Shown here one piece after another: positions 42,821 through 52,810 of a stretch of 64,000 bases of DNA. A program made the translations under genes and the position numbers. Source of the stretch: Paractinoplanes pyxinae (lineage in GTDB: Bacteria; Actinomycetota; Actinomycetes; Mycobacteriales; Micromonosporaceae); assembly GCF_026626335.1 (NCBI RefSeq), contig NZ_JAPNTZ010000022.1, forward strand, positions 1-64,000, in the 5' to 3' direction. The stretch's first letter is position 1, and each line of letters opens with the position of its first letter. A model generated the notes under the pieces. It ran no database searches. It was not told the DNA's origin and worked only from the letters and a program-made list of their open reading frames with translations.

Positions 42821-44146
42821 TCAGGCCACGTTTGCGGTGGCGGATGTCTCGGAGCGGATCGCTGCCACCCGTCGTTCCCGTGGTGGGCCGGCCATCAGGT
42901 GCAGGGCGGCCGCGGCGGCGCCGAGAGCGCCGATGACCAGCCAGTGCGCGTTGCCGAGGTATTGCAGGCCGGCGCCGCCCAGCGAGGGGGCCAGGAAAGA
43001 CGCGGCGGGGAAGGTCAGGAAGAACACCGCCTGGTAGCGGCCGCGCAGGGCCAAGGGGGCGAGCTCTGAGTTGATCTCGGCGTTCGGGGGTGCGGCCAGC
43101 ATGCTGCCGAGCGTCCAGATCACGGCCGCGGTCAGATAGAGAGCCAGATGGTCGGCGATGGCCAGCGCGGCGAAGCCGGCGCCATTCAGCAGCAGGGCCA
43201 GCGCCAGCACTCGGGCTTTGCGGCGGCCGTCGATCAGGCGGGGGATGAACAGTTGGCCGACGACGATCAGGGCGCCGCCCAGGGCCACCACTGCGCCGTA
43301 GGCCGACGGGCTCAGGCCGTCCGCGTGCATGGCCAGCGGCACGATCGTGCTCGCCTGGGTGTAGATGAGCGCCTGGATCAGCGTGAGGCCCACGAAGACC
43401 AGGAAGATCCGGTCGGTGAGCACGGTTCCCAGCCCGCCGGGTGAGGTCGCCGGCTTGCGTGTCCCGGCCGGCGTGCCGTCTGATGCCGAGGAAAAGCTGG
43501 CCGGTGGGTCCGTCGATGCCGTGGAGAAGGCGGACGGGGTCGGCGAGAACATGGCGGGGCGGAGCGTTTCCGGGACCTTCCACGCGATCAAGACGCCGGT
43601 GGCCAGGGTGCAGGCGGCGTCGATCAGGAACAGGCCCTGGTAGCTCCACTGAGCCAGCAGTCCGGCCAGCAGCGAGGCGCCCGCCAGGCCGAGATTGAGC
43701 GCCCAGAACTGCAGGTTGAAGGCGCGCGACCGCTTCTCGGCGGGAGTCACGTCGATGATCGCGGCGACGAACGCGGGCGCGGCCATCGACTGGGCGATAC
43801 CCAGCAAAGCGCACAGAGCCGCGATCGCGGGAAGCGGCGTGGTGAAGGCGAGCAGGGCCAGGGCGGCCACCGTGGCGAAGTGGGAGACGAGCAGCGTACG
43901 GCGCCGGCCCCAGCGGTCGGTGAGAACGCCGCCGGCCAGGGTGCCGAGCAGACCCCCGATGCCGTACGTGCCGACGATCAACCCGGCCTGGGCGGTGCCC
44001 GCGCCGCGCTGCGAGGTCAGGTACAGCGAGAGGAAAAGCACCGCGAAGCCGCCGACCTTGTTGATCAGCAGGCCCGTCCAGAGATACCAGTACGTGGCGG
44101 ACAGCCCGCCGGCCGTGTCGCGAAGCCATGCCCGCACGGGCCGCAC
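42821..44146 (-). CDS. MFS transporter (first of two)
   Basis: A 441-residue, 12-helix major facilitator protein. The opening YWYLWTGLLINKVGGFAVLFLSLYL and the loop 2-3 signature GGVLTDRWGRRRTLL are typical of drug/small-molecule exporters. A Ser/Thr-rich central loop (around residues 205-235) divides the two six-helix halves. The GTG at 44146 has GGGA directly before it; GTG 44137 is better spaced. It is paired with a close paralogue upstream. Substrate unknown; efflux is likely. Confidence 0.85.
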   Translation of the reverse strand: MRPVRAWLRDTAGGLSATYWYLWTGLLINKVGGFAVLFLSLYLTSQRGAGTAQAGLIVGTYGIGGLLGTLAGGVLTDRWGRRRTLLVSHFATVAALALLAFTTPLPAIAALCALLGIAQSMAAPAFVAAIIDVTPAEKRSRAFNLQFWALNLGLAGASLLAGLLAQWSYQGLFLIDAACTLATGVLIAWKVPETLRPAMFSPTPSAFSTASTDPPASFSSASDGTPAGTRKPATSPGGLGTVLTDRIFLVFVGLTLIQALIYTQASTIVPLAMHADGLSPSAYGAVVALGGALIVVGQLFIPRLIDGRRKARVLALALLLNGAGFAALAIADHLALYLTAAVIWTLGSMLAAPPNAEINSELAPLALRGRYQAVFFLTFPAASFLAPSLGGAGLQYLGNAHWLVIGALGAAAAALHLMAGPPRERRVAAIRSETSATANVA

Positions 44147-44178
44147 TCCCTGTAGTAAACCGTCTTTACAGATCGACC

Positions 44179-45450
44179 CTAGCGCGGCATCGGTTCGGCG
44201 GTCGCGGGCACGTCAGGCAGGGGCTCGGGTGCGACCGGCGCGGTGACCCCGAGGGAAGCGATCCGCCGGCGACGGCTCGGTCCGGCGAGGATGTGCCCGA
44301 GGGCGACCAGCGCGCACACCAGGAAGCAGCCGATCCACAGGGCCGTGTTACCGAGGTGCTGCTGTGTGAAGCCGCCCGCGATCGGAGCCAGGGCGGTGCC
44401 GGCCGACCACGAGAGCGAGTTCAGCCCCTGGTAGCGCCCGCGCAGGCTGGCGGGGGAGAGCGCCGCCACCGTGGTCGCGTTGCTGGGCGACTGGATCATC
44501 TCGCCCAGCGTCCAGATGATCACGCTGAGCGCGAAGAACCAGGACGCGTGGGCCAGCGCGTTGAGCCCGAAGCCGACCCCGATGATCAGCGAGCCCAGCG
44601 CCAGCACCCGGGCGGGATCGCGTCCCTCGATCAGCTTGGGGACGAACAACTGCCCGACCACGATGAGCACGCCGTTGACCGCGATGACCCAGCCGTACGT
44701 CGCCGCCGACAACCCCTCGGACGTCATGGCGATCGGCAGCGTCGACAGGTGCTGCATCATGACGACGATGCCGCCCACCGAGACCAGCAGGTACGTGATG
44801 AAGACGCGGTCGCGGAGCACGGTGATCATGCCGCCCGCCTCACCACGGGGCACCCGGACCGCCGTACGGGACGGATGGGTCTCTCGGATGAAGATCAGGC
44901 AGATGAGAGCGGTGACCAGGGTGGTGCCCGCGTCGACCACGAACAGCAGCAGGTAGTCGACCTTGGCGGCCAGGCCGGCGCCCACCGCGGCCAGCGCGAA
45001 GCCGAGGTTGATGGCCCAGTAGTTCAGCGAGAACGCCCGCACCCGGTCCCGGTCGGGCACGACGTCGACCATCATGGCCGAGAACGCCGGTCGCACCGCC
45101 TCGCTGAAGAAGCCGAGCAGGAAGGTGACGGCCAGGATCTCGCCGTAGTGGTGGGCGAAGCCGAGCCCGAGCATCAGCGCCGCCGCGCCGAACTGCGCGG
45201 TCAGCATCGTGGGCTTGCGGCCCCAGCGGTCGGCCAGCACGCCGCCGACCGTGGTGCCGAGCGCGCCGCCGACCCCGTACAGGCCGATGACCAGGCCGGC
45301 CTGGCTCTGCGAGAAGTGCCGCTCGCCGGTCAGGTAGATGGCCAGGAAGATCACCACGAACGAGCCCAGCCGGTTGATCAGCGTGCCCGTCCAGAGCAGC
45401 CAGAACTGCCTTGGCAAACCGCCGACGGCCTGGTCGAACCAACTCCGCAC
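44179..45450 (-). CDS. MFS transporter (second of two)
   Basis: A 423-residue MFS protein with FWLLWTGTLINRLGSFVVIFLAIYLTGE and GGVLADRWGRKPTML, the same arrangement as the neighbour 32 bases downstream, so the pair likely arose by duplication and is cotranscribed. Short hydrophilic termini, 12 predicted helices. Substrate unknown. It is divergent from the phosphoglycerate mutase gene. Confidence 0.85.
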   Translation of the reverse strand: MRSWFDQAVGGLPRQFWLLWTGTLINRLGSFVVIFLAIYLTGERHFSQSQAGLVIGLYGVGGALGTTVGGVLADRWGRKPTMLTAQFGAAALMLGLGFAHHYGEILAVTFLLGFFSEAVRPAFSAMMVDVVPDRDRVRAFSLNYWAINLGFALAAVGAGLAAKVDYLLLFVVDAGTTLVTALICLIFIRETHPSRTAVRVPRGEAGGMITVLRDRVFITYLLVSVGGIVVMMQHLSTLPIAMTSEGLSAATYGWVIAVNGVLIVVGQLFVPKLIEGRDPARVLALGSLIIGVGFGLNALAHASWFFALSVIIWTLGEMIQSPSNATTVAALSPASLRGRYQGLNSLSWSAGTALAPIAGGFTQQHLGNTALWIGCFLVCALVALGHILAGPSRRRRIASLGVTAPVAPEPLPDVPATAEPMPR

Positions 45451-45566
45451 GCTGTCCCCCGTAATGACTGATCAAGCTTTGTTCCCTTACAACCTAAGAG
45501 GTCGGGCAACTCGTTTTCAACGGGGTCGGCGCTCGCTGTTCAGGTGGCTGCGGCAGGATGGTGTTC

Positions 45567-46313
45567 ATGACAGGGACTTTGGTGCTGCTGCGACACGGCA
45601 ACAGCGAGTGGAACGCCAAGAACCTCTTCACCGGCTGGGTCGACGTCGACCTCGACGCCAAGGGGGAGGCCGAGGCCCGCCGCGGTGGCGAGCTGCTGAA
45701 GGAAAGCGGCGTACTGCCGGACGTGGTGCACACCAGCGTCCTGCGCCGCGCCATCCGGACGAGCGAGATCGCGCTGCACATCACCGACCGCCACTGGATC
45801 CCGGTGAAGCGGTCGTGGCGGCTCAACGAGCGTCACTACGGCGCCCTGCAGGGCAAGGACAAGAAGCAGACCCTCGAGCAGTACGGCGAGGAGCAGTTCA
45901 TGCTCTGGCGGCGCTCGTACGACGTGCCCCCGCCCCCGATCGAGGCCGGCTCCGAGTTTGCGCAGTTCGACGACCCGCGATACGCGCTGCTGCCGTCCGA
46001 GGCCAAGCCGAAGGCCGAGTGCCTGAAGGACGTGCTGGTGCGGGCCCTGCCCTACTGGTACGACGAGATCGTGCCGGATCTGCGGGCCGGCAAGACCGTG
46101 CTGGTCGCCGCGCACGGCAACTCGCTGCGCGCCTTCGTGAAGCACCTCGACAGCATCTCGGACGAGGCGATCTCGAAGCTGAACATTCCGACCGGCATCC
46201 CGCTGCGCTACGACCTCGACGACGACCTGCGCCCGCTCAAGCCGGGCGGCGAGTACCTCGACCCCGAGGCCGCGAAGGAAGCGGCGGCCGCGGTCGCCAA
46301 CCAGGGCCGCTGA
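45567..46313 (+). CDS. gpmA: 2,3-bisphosphoglycerate-dependent phosphoglycerate mutase
   Basis: A glycolytic enzyme that interconverts 3- and 2-phosphoglycerate. The 248-residue protein has the phosphohistidine motif [10 protein letters not shown] (H11) and all dPGM signatures: [29 protein letters not shown] and [18 protein letters not shown] 45567 is chosen over 45558 for family length. In mycobacteria gpm1 also lies just upstream of senX3-regX3, as here. Confidence 0.96.
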   Translation: MTGTLVLLRHGNSEWNAKNLFTGWVDVDLDAKGEAEARRGGELLKESGVLPDVVHTSVLRRAIRTSEIALHITDRHWIPVKRSWRLNERHYGALQGKDKKQTLEQYGEEQFMLWRRSYDVPPPPIEAGSEFAQFDDPRYALLPSEAKPKAECLKDVLVRALPYWYDEIVPDLRAGKTVLVAAHGNSLRAFVKHLDSISDEAISKLNIPTGIPLRYDLDDDLRPLKPGGEYLDPEAAKEAAAAVANQGR

Positions 46314-46336
46314 GCCTTTCCGGCGCTGAACAGCAA

Positions 46337-46369
46337 GAGGCCGGGACGCCCCCGTGGCGTCCCGGCCTC
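46337..46369. terminator. Bidirectional terminator between gpmA and phoU
   Basis: A perfect 14-bp stem (GAGGCCGGGACGCC and its complement) with a CCCGT loop, 23 bases from each convergent gene end. Confidence 0.8.
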
Positions 46370-46392
46370 CGCGCGACCAGGCGAGCGTCAGC

Positions 46393-47046
46393 TCAGCTCT
46401 GGTCGCCCACCGGCTCTCCGGTGATCAGGTACACGAGCTGCTCGCCCACGTTGACGGCGTGGTCGGCGTACCGCTCGTAGAAGCGGCCCAGCAGCGCGCC
46501 GTCGATCGCGGTCTCCGCGCCGTACGGCCAGTCGTCGTCCAGCATGATTTTAAAGAGCTGACGCTCCAGCTCGTCGATCTCGTCGTCCTCGTGCTCGAGC
46601 TTGGCCGCCAGCTCGGCGTTCGGCTTGGCCAGCAGGTTGGCGATGCTCTCGGCCATCTGGTCGGCCACCTCGGCCATGCCCTTGAAGACCGGGCGCAGCT
46701 CGGCCGGCACGGCCGGCGACGGGTGCCGCCGCTGGGCCGTCTTGGCCACGTGCTCGGCCAGGTCGCCCATGCGCTCGAGGTCGGCCGAGATGTGCAGAGC
46801 CGTGATGACCATGCGCAGGTCGGAGGCGACCGGCGCCTGGCGGGCGATGGTGTCGGCCACCTTGGCCTCGACCTGGCTGTAGATCTCGTCGACCTCGTGG
46901 TCGCGCTCGATGACCGCCTGGGCGGCCTTCAGGTCGGCGGTGAGCAGGGCGATCGTCGACTTGCGCATCGCCTCGCGCACGGCCTCCGCCATTGTCACCA
47001 GCAGGCGGCTGACCTCGTTGAGGTCCGACTGGAACTCCTCGCGCAT
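46393..47046 (-). CDS. phoU: Phosphate signalling complex protein PhoU
   Basis: PhoU links phosphate transport to the sensor kinase and keeps it silent when phosphate is abundant. The 217-residue protein is two three-helix bundles with the metal-binding E/DxxxD motifs (DLERMGDLAEHVAK and GRFYERYADHAVNVGEQ). It is divergent from senX3, so the shared 201-base region controls the phosphate-response set. Confidence 0.95.
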   Translation of the reverse strand: MREEFQSDLNEVSRLLVTMAEAVREAMRKSTIALLTADLKAAQAVIERDHEVDEIYSQVEAKVADTIARQAPVASDLRMVITALHISADLERMGDLAEHVAKTAQRRHPSPAVPAELRPVFKGMAEVADQMAESIANLLAKPNAELAAKLEHEDDEIDELERQLFKIMLDDDWPYGAETAIDGALLGRFYERYADHAVNVGEQLVYLITGEPVGDQS

Positions 47047-47124
47047 GTCCTCGTCCCGGGGTTTCGGTGGGGCCGTCCCGTTGCGCAGGGCACGACCGTG
47101 GTTGGCCTTCAAACTATGCGGGCC

Positions 47125-47160
47125 CGGCGGCGGTCGCGTGAACGGCGATGAACGACGCCG
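47125..47160. promoter_or_regulatory. Possible PHO-box direct repeats between phoU and senX3
   Basis: TGAACG-GCGA-TGAACG near 47138-47153 (GTTCA repeats on the minus strand), with another TGAAC at 47172. Actinobacterial PhoP/RegX3 sites are GTTCAC-type direct repeats about 11 bases apart; the spacing here is 10. Confidence 0.35.
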
Positions 47161-47247
47161 GGCGCAGTGGTGAACATTATTCGACGCGTGCCCGATATGT
47201 CCGGCTGATACTAGTAGCCAGGTAAACAATGACCCTACGATCGCAGC

Positions 47248-48531
47248 GTGGACCTGGCCTACGGCATCCCCTTGATCATTGTCGCGCTTGTCGCCGGCGT
47301 GGTCGCGGGAGGGCTGTTGATGCGGGTTCGCATGTCTCCGGGTAGGGCAACCGGCGACCGGCTGCACAAGGGGGGAAGCGCCATCGACACGGAGGAGCCG
47401 GAGTCCGGCAAGCACGGCATGAAGGGGCTGGGTCGCAAGAGCCTCGATTCGCTGCGTGTCGGCGTGGTGGTCCTCGACGCCGATGACCACCCGGTGCTGG
47501 TCAACCCGGCCGCCCGCGCGATGGGCCTGCTGCGGTCCGGCGGCGCGCCCGGCACGATCGCCGCCCACCCCATACTTCGTACGCTGGCCGGGCAGGTCCG
47601 CCGCACCGGTGTCCGCCGCGAGGTCGAGCTCGACTTGCCCCGCGGCCGGGCCGGCGCCGCCGCCGCGCCGCTCGGCCTGCACCTGCGCGCCGTCGCGCTC
47701 AACTCCTCGCACGTCGCGATCGAGGCGGCCGACGTCACCGAATCGCACCGGCTGGCCCGCGTCCGGCGCGACTTCGTGGCCAACGTCAGCCACGAGCTCA
47801 AGACTCCCATCGGCGCCCTCCAGCTGCTGGCCGAGGCGCTGCTCGACGCGACCGAGCTGCCGGCCGCCGACCCCGACGAGGAACAGTCGGAAGACCTGCT
47901 CGCCGCCCGCCGGTTCGCCGAGCGCATCCACCACGAGTCGGCCCGCATGGGCCGGCTGGTCAGCGAACTGCTCGAACTGACCCGGCTGCAGGGCGCCGAG
48001 CCGCTGCCCACGCCCGAGCCGGTCTCGGTCGACTGGGTGATCGCCGAGGTCATCGACCGCACGCGCACCACCGCCTCGGCCAAGAGCATCGAAGTCGTCT
48101 ACAGCGGCCCCAAGGGCGCCACCGTCTACGGCAGCGACAGTCAGGTCGCTACCGCGGTGACCAACCTGGTCGAGAACGCGATCGCCTACTCGGGCGACGA
48201 CACCAAGGTCGAGCTAACTCTGCGCCACGGCGACGACTGGGTCGAGATCGACGTGGCCGACCAGGGCATCGGCATCGCGCCGCACGACGTTGACCGTATT
48301 TTCGAGCGCTTCTACCGCGCCGACCAGGCCCGTTCCCGGTCCACCGGCGGCACCGGCCTGGGCCTGGCGATCGTCAAGCACATCGCGACCAACCACGGGG
48401 GCCGGGTCGACGTGACCAGCACCCTGGGCGACGGTTCGACGTTCACCCTGCGCCTACCGGCGCGACCCCCCGAAGCCCCCTTGCCGTTACCGACGGCAAT
48501 TGAGATCGAGTCCGGTACGGCCGGAAGATGA
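47248..48531 (+). CDS. senX3: Sensor histidine kinase SenX3 (phosphate sensing)
   Basis: SenX3 phosphorylates RegX3 when phosphate is low. The 427-residue kinase has one N-terminal membrane helix pair (residues 5-26), a degenerate PAS-like domain (70-165), HisKA with H182 (FVANVSHELKTPIGALQLL) and HATPase_c (LVENAIAYSGDD, DQGIGIAP, TGLGLAIVKHI). TACGAT lies 6 bases before the GTG, so the message is probably leaderless. regX3 follows, and gpmA and phoU are adjacent as in related genomes. Confidence 0.93.
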   Translation: MDLAYGIPLIIVALVAGVVAGGLLMRVRMSPGRATGDRLHKGGSAIDTEEPESGKHGMKGLGRKSLDSLRVGVVVLDADDHPVLVNPAARAMGLLRSGGAPGTIAAHPILRTLAGQVRRTGVRREVELDLPRGRAGAAAAPLGLHLRAVALNSSHVAIEAADVTESHRLARVRRDFVANVSHELKTPIGALQLLAEALLDATELPAADPDEEQSEDLLAARRFAERIHHESARMGRLVSELLELTRLQGAEPLPTPEPVSVDWVIAEVIDRTRTTASAKSIEVVYSGPKGATVYGSDSQVATAVTNLVENAIAYSGDDTKVELTLRHGDDWVEIDVADQGIGIAPHDVDRIFERFYRADQARSRSTGGTGLGLAIVKHIATNHGGRVDVTSTLGDGSTFTLRLPARPPEAPLPLPTAIEIESGTAGR

Positions 48532-48563
48532 TGGCCGGCAGCCGGAAGATGGAAGGAACCACA

Positions 48564-49247
48564 TTGGCCCGCGTGCTCGTGGTCGAAGATGAGGAGTCGT
48601 TCTCCGACGCCCTGTCGTACATGCTGCGCAAGGAGGGCTTCGAGGTGTCGGTCGCCCCGACCGGGACCTCGGCGCTGACGCAGTTCGACCGGACCGGTGC
48701 CGACATCGTGCTGCTCGACCTCATGCTTCCCGAGATGTCCGGCACCGAGGTCTGCCGCCAGCTGCGGCAGCGCTCCGCCGTTCCGATCATCATGGTCACC
48801 GCGCGTGACAGCGAGATCGACAAGGTTGTCGGGCTCGAGATCGGCGCCGACGACTACGTGACCAAGCCGTACTCCCCGCGGGAACTGGTCGCCCGCATCC
48901 GCGCCGTGCTGCGCCGCCAGGGCACCGAGGCGGCCGAGGTCACGACCCCGACGCTGGCCGCCGGCCCGGTCCGCATGGACGTCGAGCGGCACGTCGTCAC
49001 GGTCGACGGCGCCGGCGTGCAGCTTCCGCTCAAAGAGTTCGAGCTGCTCGAACTGCTGCTGCGCAACGCGGGGCGGGTGCTCACCCGCGGCCAGCTGATC
49101 GACCGGGTCTGGGGCGCCGACTACGTGGGCGACACCAAGACCCTGGACGTGCACGTCAAGCGGCTGCGGTCCAAGGTGGAGCCCGAGCCGTCGGCGCCGC
49201 GCTACATCGTCACGGTCCGCGGCCTGGGCTACAAGTTCGAGCCCTAA
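48564..49247 (+). CDS. regX3: Response regulator RegX3
   Basis: The OmpR/PhoB-type partner of SenX3, controlling phosphate-starvation genes. The start used is TTG 48564 (AAGGA 7 bases upstream), giving 227 residues with E8-D9, phospho-acceptor D52, T79-type switch and KPYSPREL, then a winged-helix DNA-binding domain (residues 130-227) ending in RYIVTVRGLGYKFEP. ATG starts at 48528 and 48549 would add a tail not seen in the family. Confidence 0.93.
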   Translation: MARVLVVEDEESFSDALSYMLRKEGFEVSVAPTGTSALTQFDRTGADIVLLDLMLPEMSGTEVCRQLRQRSAVPIIMVTARDSEIDKVVGLEIGADDYVTKPYSPRELVARIRAVLRRQGTEAAEVTTPTLAAGPVRMDVERHVVTVDGAGVQLPLKEFELLELLLRNAGRVLTRGQLIDRVWGADYVGDTKTLDVHVKRLRSKVEPEPSAPRYIVTVRGLGYKFEP

Positions 49248-49256
49248 GCTCAGCCT

Positions 49257-50129
49257 TCAGGAATTCGGGGGTGCGGCGGGCTCACGTCCGCCGCGCTTCT
49301 TCGGCGCCGCGGTCTTGGCGGCGGCCACCGTGGCCGGGTGCACGGCAACCAGGCCCGACTTGATCCGGGCGTCGCACAGTTCGGCCAGTCGCTCGTAGGC
49401 GCCCTTGCCGATCAGGGCGGTCAGTTCCGGCGCGTACGAGATGTACATCGGATCGCTGCCGACGTGGGCGTCCGGCGATGACGTGCACCACCAGTCCAGG
49501 TCGTGCCCGCCGGGACCCCAGCCGCGCCGGTCGAACTCGGTCAGCGTCGACTGCAGCAGCTTCGTGCCGTCCGGCCGCTTGATCCAGTCCTGCTCGCGGC
49601 GGACCGGCAACTGCCAGCACACGTCCGGCTTGTATTCAAGCGGGTGGACGCCGTCGCGCAACGCCTGGGCGTGCAGGGCGCAGCCACCGCCGCCGGCGAA
49701 GTTCGCGTCGTTGAGGAAGACGCACGGACCGTCCTCGGACTGGATGGCCGTACGCCGGGCCGGCTTCGCGCCGTCGATGGTGTCCATCTCGGTGTAGTTC
49801 TTGAAGCCCTTGCGGTAGTGCTGCCACGTCTCGGGCGTCAGCTTGGCCGCGGCCGCCTTGACCCGGTTCTCGTCGTCGGCGTCGGTGAAGAACGCCCCGT
49901 GCGAGCAGCAGCCGTCCTGCGCGCGGCCGGCCACGATGCCGTGGCAGGCCGAGCCGAAGACGCAGGTCCACCGGGACAGCAGCCAGGTCAGGTCGGCTCG
50001 CACGAGGTGCTTCTCGTCGTCGGGGTCGAGGAATTCGATCCACTCACGAGGAAAGTCGAGGTCGACCTCGGCCGCGCGGGCGGCTGCCGCGGGGTCCAGG
50101 GTGATGCGGATCGGTTCACGGCGGCTCAC
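49257..50129 (-). CDS. Conserved Cys-rich protein, unknown function
   Basis: A 290-residue protein with scattered Cys pairs: [26 protein letters not shown] and DVCWQLP, resembling the metal-binding YkgJ/DUF3109-type proteins. It matches the position of mycobacterial Rv0495c, a conserved protein of unknown function. GTG 50129 is the likely start; the open frame continues to 50324. The C-terminal 25 residues are Lys/Ala rich. Confidence 0.75.
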   Translation of the reverse strand: MSRREPIRITLDPAAAARAAEVDLDFPREWIEFLDPDDEKHLVRADLTWLLSRWTCVFGSACHGIVAGRAQDGCCSHGAFFTDADDENRVKAAAAKLTPETWQHYRKGFKNYTEMDTIDGAKPARRTAIQSEDGPCVFLNDANFAGGGGCALHAQALRDGVHPLEYKPDVCWQLPVRREQDWIKRPDGTKLLQSTLTEFDRRGWGPGGHDLDWWCTSSPDAHVGSDPMYISYAPELTALIGKGAYERLAELCDARIKSGLVAVHPATVAAAKTAAPKKRGGREPAAPPNS

Positions 50130-50241
50130 CTGCGACAGCGTACGCGCGCGGACCGGTTGTCCCCGAGCCGACGCCCGGTATGGCCGCATATACCCGGTCG
50201 AGGAGAAGGCGTACGCGACAAACGGGTCTACCCTTGACCTC

Positions 50242-51063
50242 GTGAGTTCCCGCGTCCCCGTGCTTCTGTCCAGCTCGTCGGTCTTCCCCGAGCCGACGGC
50301 CGCCGCGTTCGAACTGGCCGCCACGACCGGTTACGACGGCCTCGAGGTCATGGTGTGGACCGACCGCGTCAGCCAGGATGCCGGTGCGCTGCAGGGTCTG
50401 TCCGACCATTACAACCTGCCGGTGCTGTCGGTGCACGCCCCCTGCCTGCTGGTCACGCAGCGGGTGTGGAGCCCCGACCCGTGGGAGAGGCTGACCCGGG
50501 CCGCCCAGCTGGCCGAGACGCTTGGCGCCCCCACCGTCGTGGTGCACCCGCCGTTCAGCTGGCAGCGCGACTACGCCAAGAACTTCGCGTCCGGCCTGGC
50601 CAAGATCCAGGCACGCTTCCCCGACCTCGACTTCGCGATCGAGAACATGTTCCCGGTCAAGATGGCCGGCCGCTGGTTCGTGCCCTACACCCCGGGCTGG
50701 GACCCGACCGAGACCGGCTTCGACGCCTACACGCTCGACCTGTCGCACTGCGCGGCGTCGCGCATCAACGCGCTCGGCATGGCCGACAAGATGGGCGCCG
50801 GCCTCAAGCACGTGCACCTGGGCGACGGCACCGGCGAGGGCCGCGACGAGCACCTGGTGCCCGGCCGTGGCAATCAGCCCTGCGCCGAGCTGTTGCGGTC
50901 GCTCTCGGCCCGCGGCTTCAAGGGCTCGGTGGCGCTCGAGGTCTCGACCCGCAAGGCGGCCAGCCGCGCGGTCCGCGAGGCCGACCTGCGCGAGTCGCTG
51001 GAGTTCGCCCGCAAGCACCTCGCGCCGGCCGAGTCGGCTACTCCCGCTATTACGCGGGCGTAA
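50242..51063 (+). CDS. Sugar phosphate isomerase/epimerase (TIM barrel)
   Basis: A 273-residue xylose isomerase-like TIM barrel: [57 protein letters not shown] and [21 protein letters not shown], with acidic and His residues placed for metal binding. It corresponds to Rv0498. The substrate is unknown. TACCCT 7 bases before the GTG suggests a leaderless transcript. The long frame back to 49843 is not used. Confidence 0.85.
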   Translation: MSSRVPVLLSSSSVFPEPTAAAFELAATTGYDGLEVMVWTDRVSQDAGALQGLSDHYNLPVLSVHAPCLLVTQRVWSPDPWERLTRAAQLAETLGAPTVVVHPPFSWQRDYAKNFASGLAKIQARFPDLDFAIENMFPVKMAGRWFVPYTPGWDPTETGFDAYTLDLSHCAASRINALGMADKMGAGLKHVHLGDGTGEGRDEHLVPGRGNQPCAELLRSLSARGFKGSVALEVSTRKAASRAVREADLRESLEFARKHLAPAESATPAITRA

Positions 51064-51586
51064 GGCTCTGGGCCCTCTTGCGGGCTCGATGCGCGGCCAC
51101 GTGTGAGCGGGTGGCGCAGCGCTCCGAGCAGAAGCGGCGGCAGTTGTTGGACGACGTGTCGAGATAGACGTTGCCGCAGCGCTCGTCGGCGCAGATGCCG
51201 AAGCGGGCGCTGCCGTACTCGCACAGCCACACCGACAGGCCCCAGGCCGCGCCGGCCAGGTATTCCGCGCTGACCGACGAGCCGCGGCTGGTGACGTGCA
51301 TGTGCCAGTCGGCGGCGTCGTGGCCGGAGATGCGCGGCTGCACCGGGAACACCTCGAGCAAGGCGTTCAGCTCTTTGACGGCCTCGGCGTCGCGACCGGA
51401 CGTGCCGTACTCGAAGACGTCGCGCAGGCGGCGCTGAGCGCGGCGGAACACGGCCACGTCTTTGTCGACGACCTCGTCGCGCATCCAGCCCTGCTCGTCG
51501 GCGAACAGGGCCCGCAGCCCGGCCAGATCGCCCAAGTCCGCGTTGACGAGGTCGACCGCGGTACGGGCGTACGCATCGAAGTTCAC
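51050..51586 (-). CDS. CGNR zinc finger protein
   Basis: A 178-residue protein with an N-terminal ABATE-like helical domain (residues 5-115) and a C-terminal zinc finger CADERCGNVYLDTSSNNCRRFCSERC, whose CGNR-type motif reads CGNV here. These proteins are thought to be DNA-binding stress regulators. The GTG has TACCTT 6 bases upstream, fitting a leaderless start. Its end overlaps the isomerase 3' end by 14 bases (convergent). Confidence 0.88.
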   Translation of the reverse strand: MNFDAYARTAVDLVNADLGDLAGLRALFADEQGWMRDEVVDKDVAVFRRAQRRLRDVFEYGTSGRDAEAVKELNALLEVFPVQPRISGHDAADWHMHVTSRGSSVSAEYLAGAAWGLSVWLCEYGSARFGICADERCGNVYLDTSSNNCRRFCSERCATRSHVAAHRARKRAQSLTPA

Positions 51587-51691
51587 CCGACAAAGGTAGC
51601 CGCAGGACAGCGCGGGGAACATAAGCGTTGCGGCTGACTACGCCGGTGACACTCCCGCGATACCGGGTGTTCCGGACGATACGCTCGGGTC

Positions 51692-52609
51692 ATGCTCCGT
51701 CACCTGCTCCTGGCCGCCGCCGGTTCGGACCGTCTCGGGCGGCTCGCCGCCGCCGCGCCCTTCGGCAAGAACGCCGCCCGCCGGTTCGTCGCCGGCGCCG
51801 ACATCGACGCGGCGCTGCAAGCCGGCCGGGTTCTGGCCGACGACGGTCTGGCCGTCACCTTCGAGCACTTGTCGGCCGAGACCCGCAGCGCGGAGCAGGC
51901 GGTGGCGGTCCGCGACGAGTACCGCTCCCTGCTGGGCCGGCTCAAGGGCGCCGGGCTGGTGCCCGCGGCTGAGGTGAGTGTCAAGCTGTCGGCTCTGGGC
52001 CAGCGACTCGACGAGAAACTGGCCTACGAGCACGCGCAGGCGGTCTGTGCGGCCGCGTCCGAGGCCGGCACCACGGTGACCCTGGACGCGGAGGACCACA
52101 CCCTCACCGACTCCACGCTCGAGATCCTGACCGAGCTGCGGAAGGACCACCCGGGCACGGGCGCCGTACTGCAGGCCCACCTGCGCCGCACCGAGGGCGA
52201 CTGCCGCGAGCTCGCCACGGCCGGCTCACGGGTGCGGCTCTGCAAGGGCGCGTACGCGGAACCGGAGTCGGTGGCCTTCCAGTCGGCGCTCGACATCGAC
52301 AAGTCGTTCGTGCGCTGCCTCAACATCCTCATGTCGGGCGACGGCTACCCGATGGTGGCCACCCACGACCCCCGGCTGATCGCCATCGCGGAGGACCGGG
52401 CGCGCTGGTTCGACCGTACGGCCGACGAGTACGAGTTCCAGATGCTGCACGGCGTGCGGACCGAGGAGCAGGCCCGGCTGGCGGCCGGCGGCAACGTCGT
52501 GCGCGTTTATCTGCCGTACGGCGAGCAGTGGTACGGCTATCTGGTGCGCCGCCTGGCCGAGCGGCCGGGCAATGTGACCGCCGTCGGACGTGGTCTGGTC
52601 GGGCGGTAG
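51692..52609 (+). CDS. putA: Proline dehydrogenase
   Basis: The FAD enzyme oxidising proline to pyrroline-5-carboxylate. The 305-residue monofunctional form shows the barrel motifs VSVKLSALGQ, VTLDAEDHT, LQAHLRRTEGD, RLCKGAY, MVATHDPRL, EFQMLHGVR and the final VYLPYGEQWYGYLVRRLAER that binds substrate and FAD. TACGCT 6 bases before the ATG suggests leaderless expression. In mycobacteria the equivalent place holds proC, a different proline enzyme. Confidence 0.93.
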   Translation: MLRHLLLAAAGSDRLGRLAAAAPFGKNAARRFVAGADIDAALQAGRVLADDGLAVTFEHLSAETRSAEQAVAVRDEYRSLLGRLKGAGLVPAAEVSVKLSALGQRLDEKLAYEHAQAVCAAASEAGTTVTLDAEDHTLTDSTLEILTELRKDHPGTGAVLQAHLRRTEGDCRELATAGSRVRLCKGAYAEPESVAFQSALDIDKSFVRCLNILMSGDGYPMVATHDPRLIAIAEDRARWFDRTADEYEFQMLHGVRTEEQARLAAGGNVVRVYLPYGEQWYGYLVRRLAERPGNVTAVGRGLVGR

Positions 52610-52810
52610 CCGCCTCACGGGCAACAATTCGGTCTATAACCCACCAGATCCGGCGTGTCGGCCTTGACTTTTCCGGCCATTTTCACGGAACGCATCGCCT
52701 TGGTCACAGAGGTATCGATACCGTTCTGATGACACGTACGTTCTCCGCCGCGTCGCTGACCATTCCCGGTCACCGCGGCCTGTGCCCGGAGAAAGGATCG
52801 GTGCGACGAC

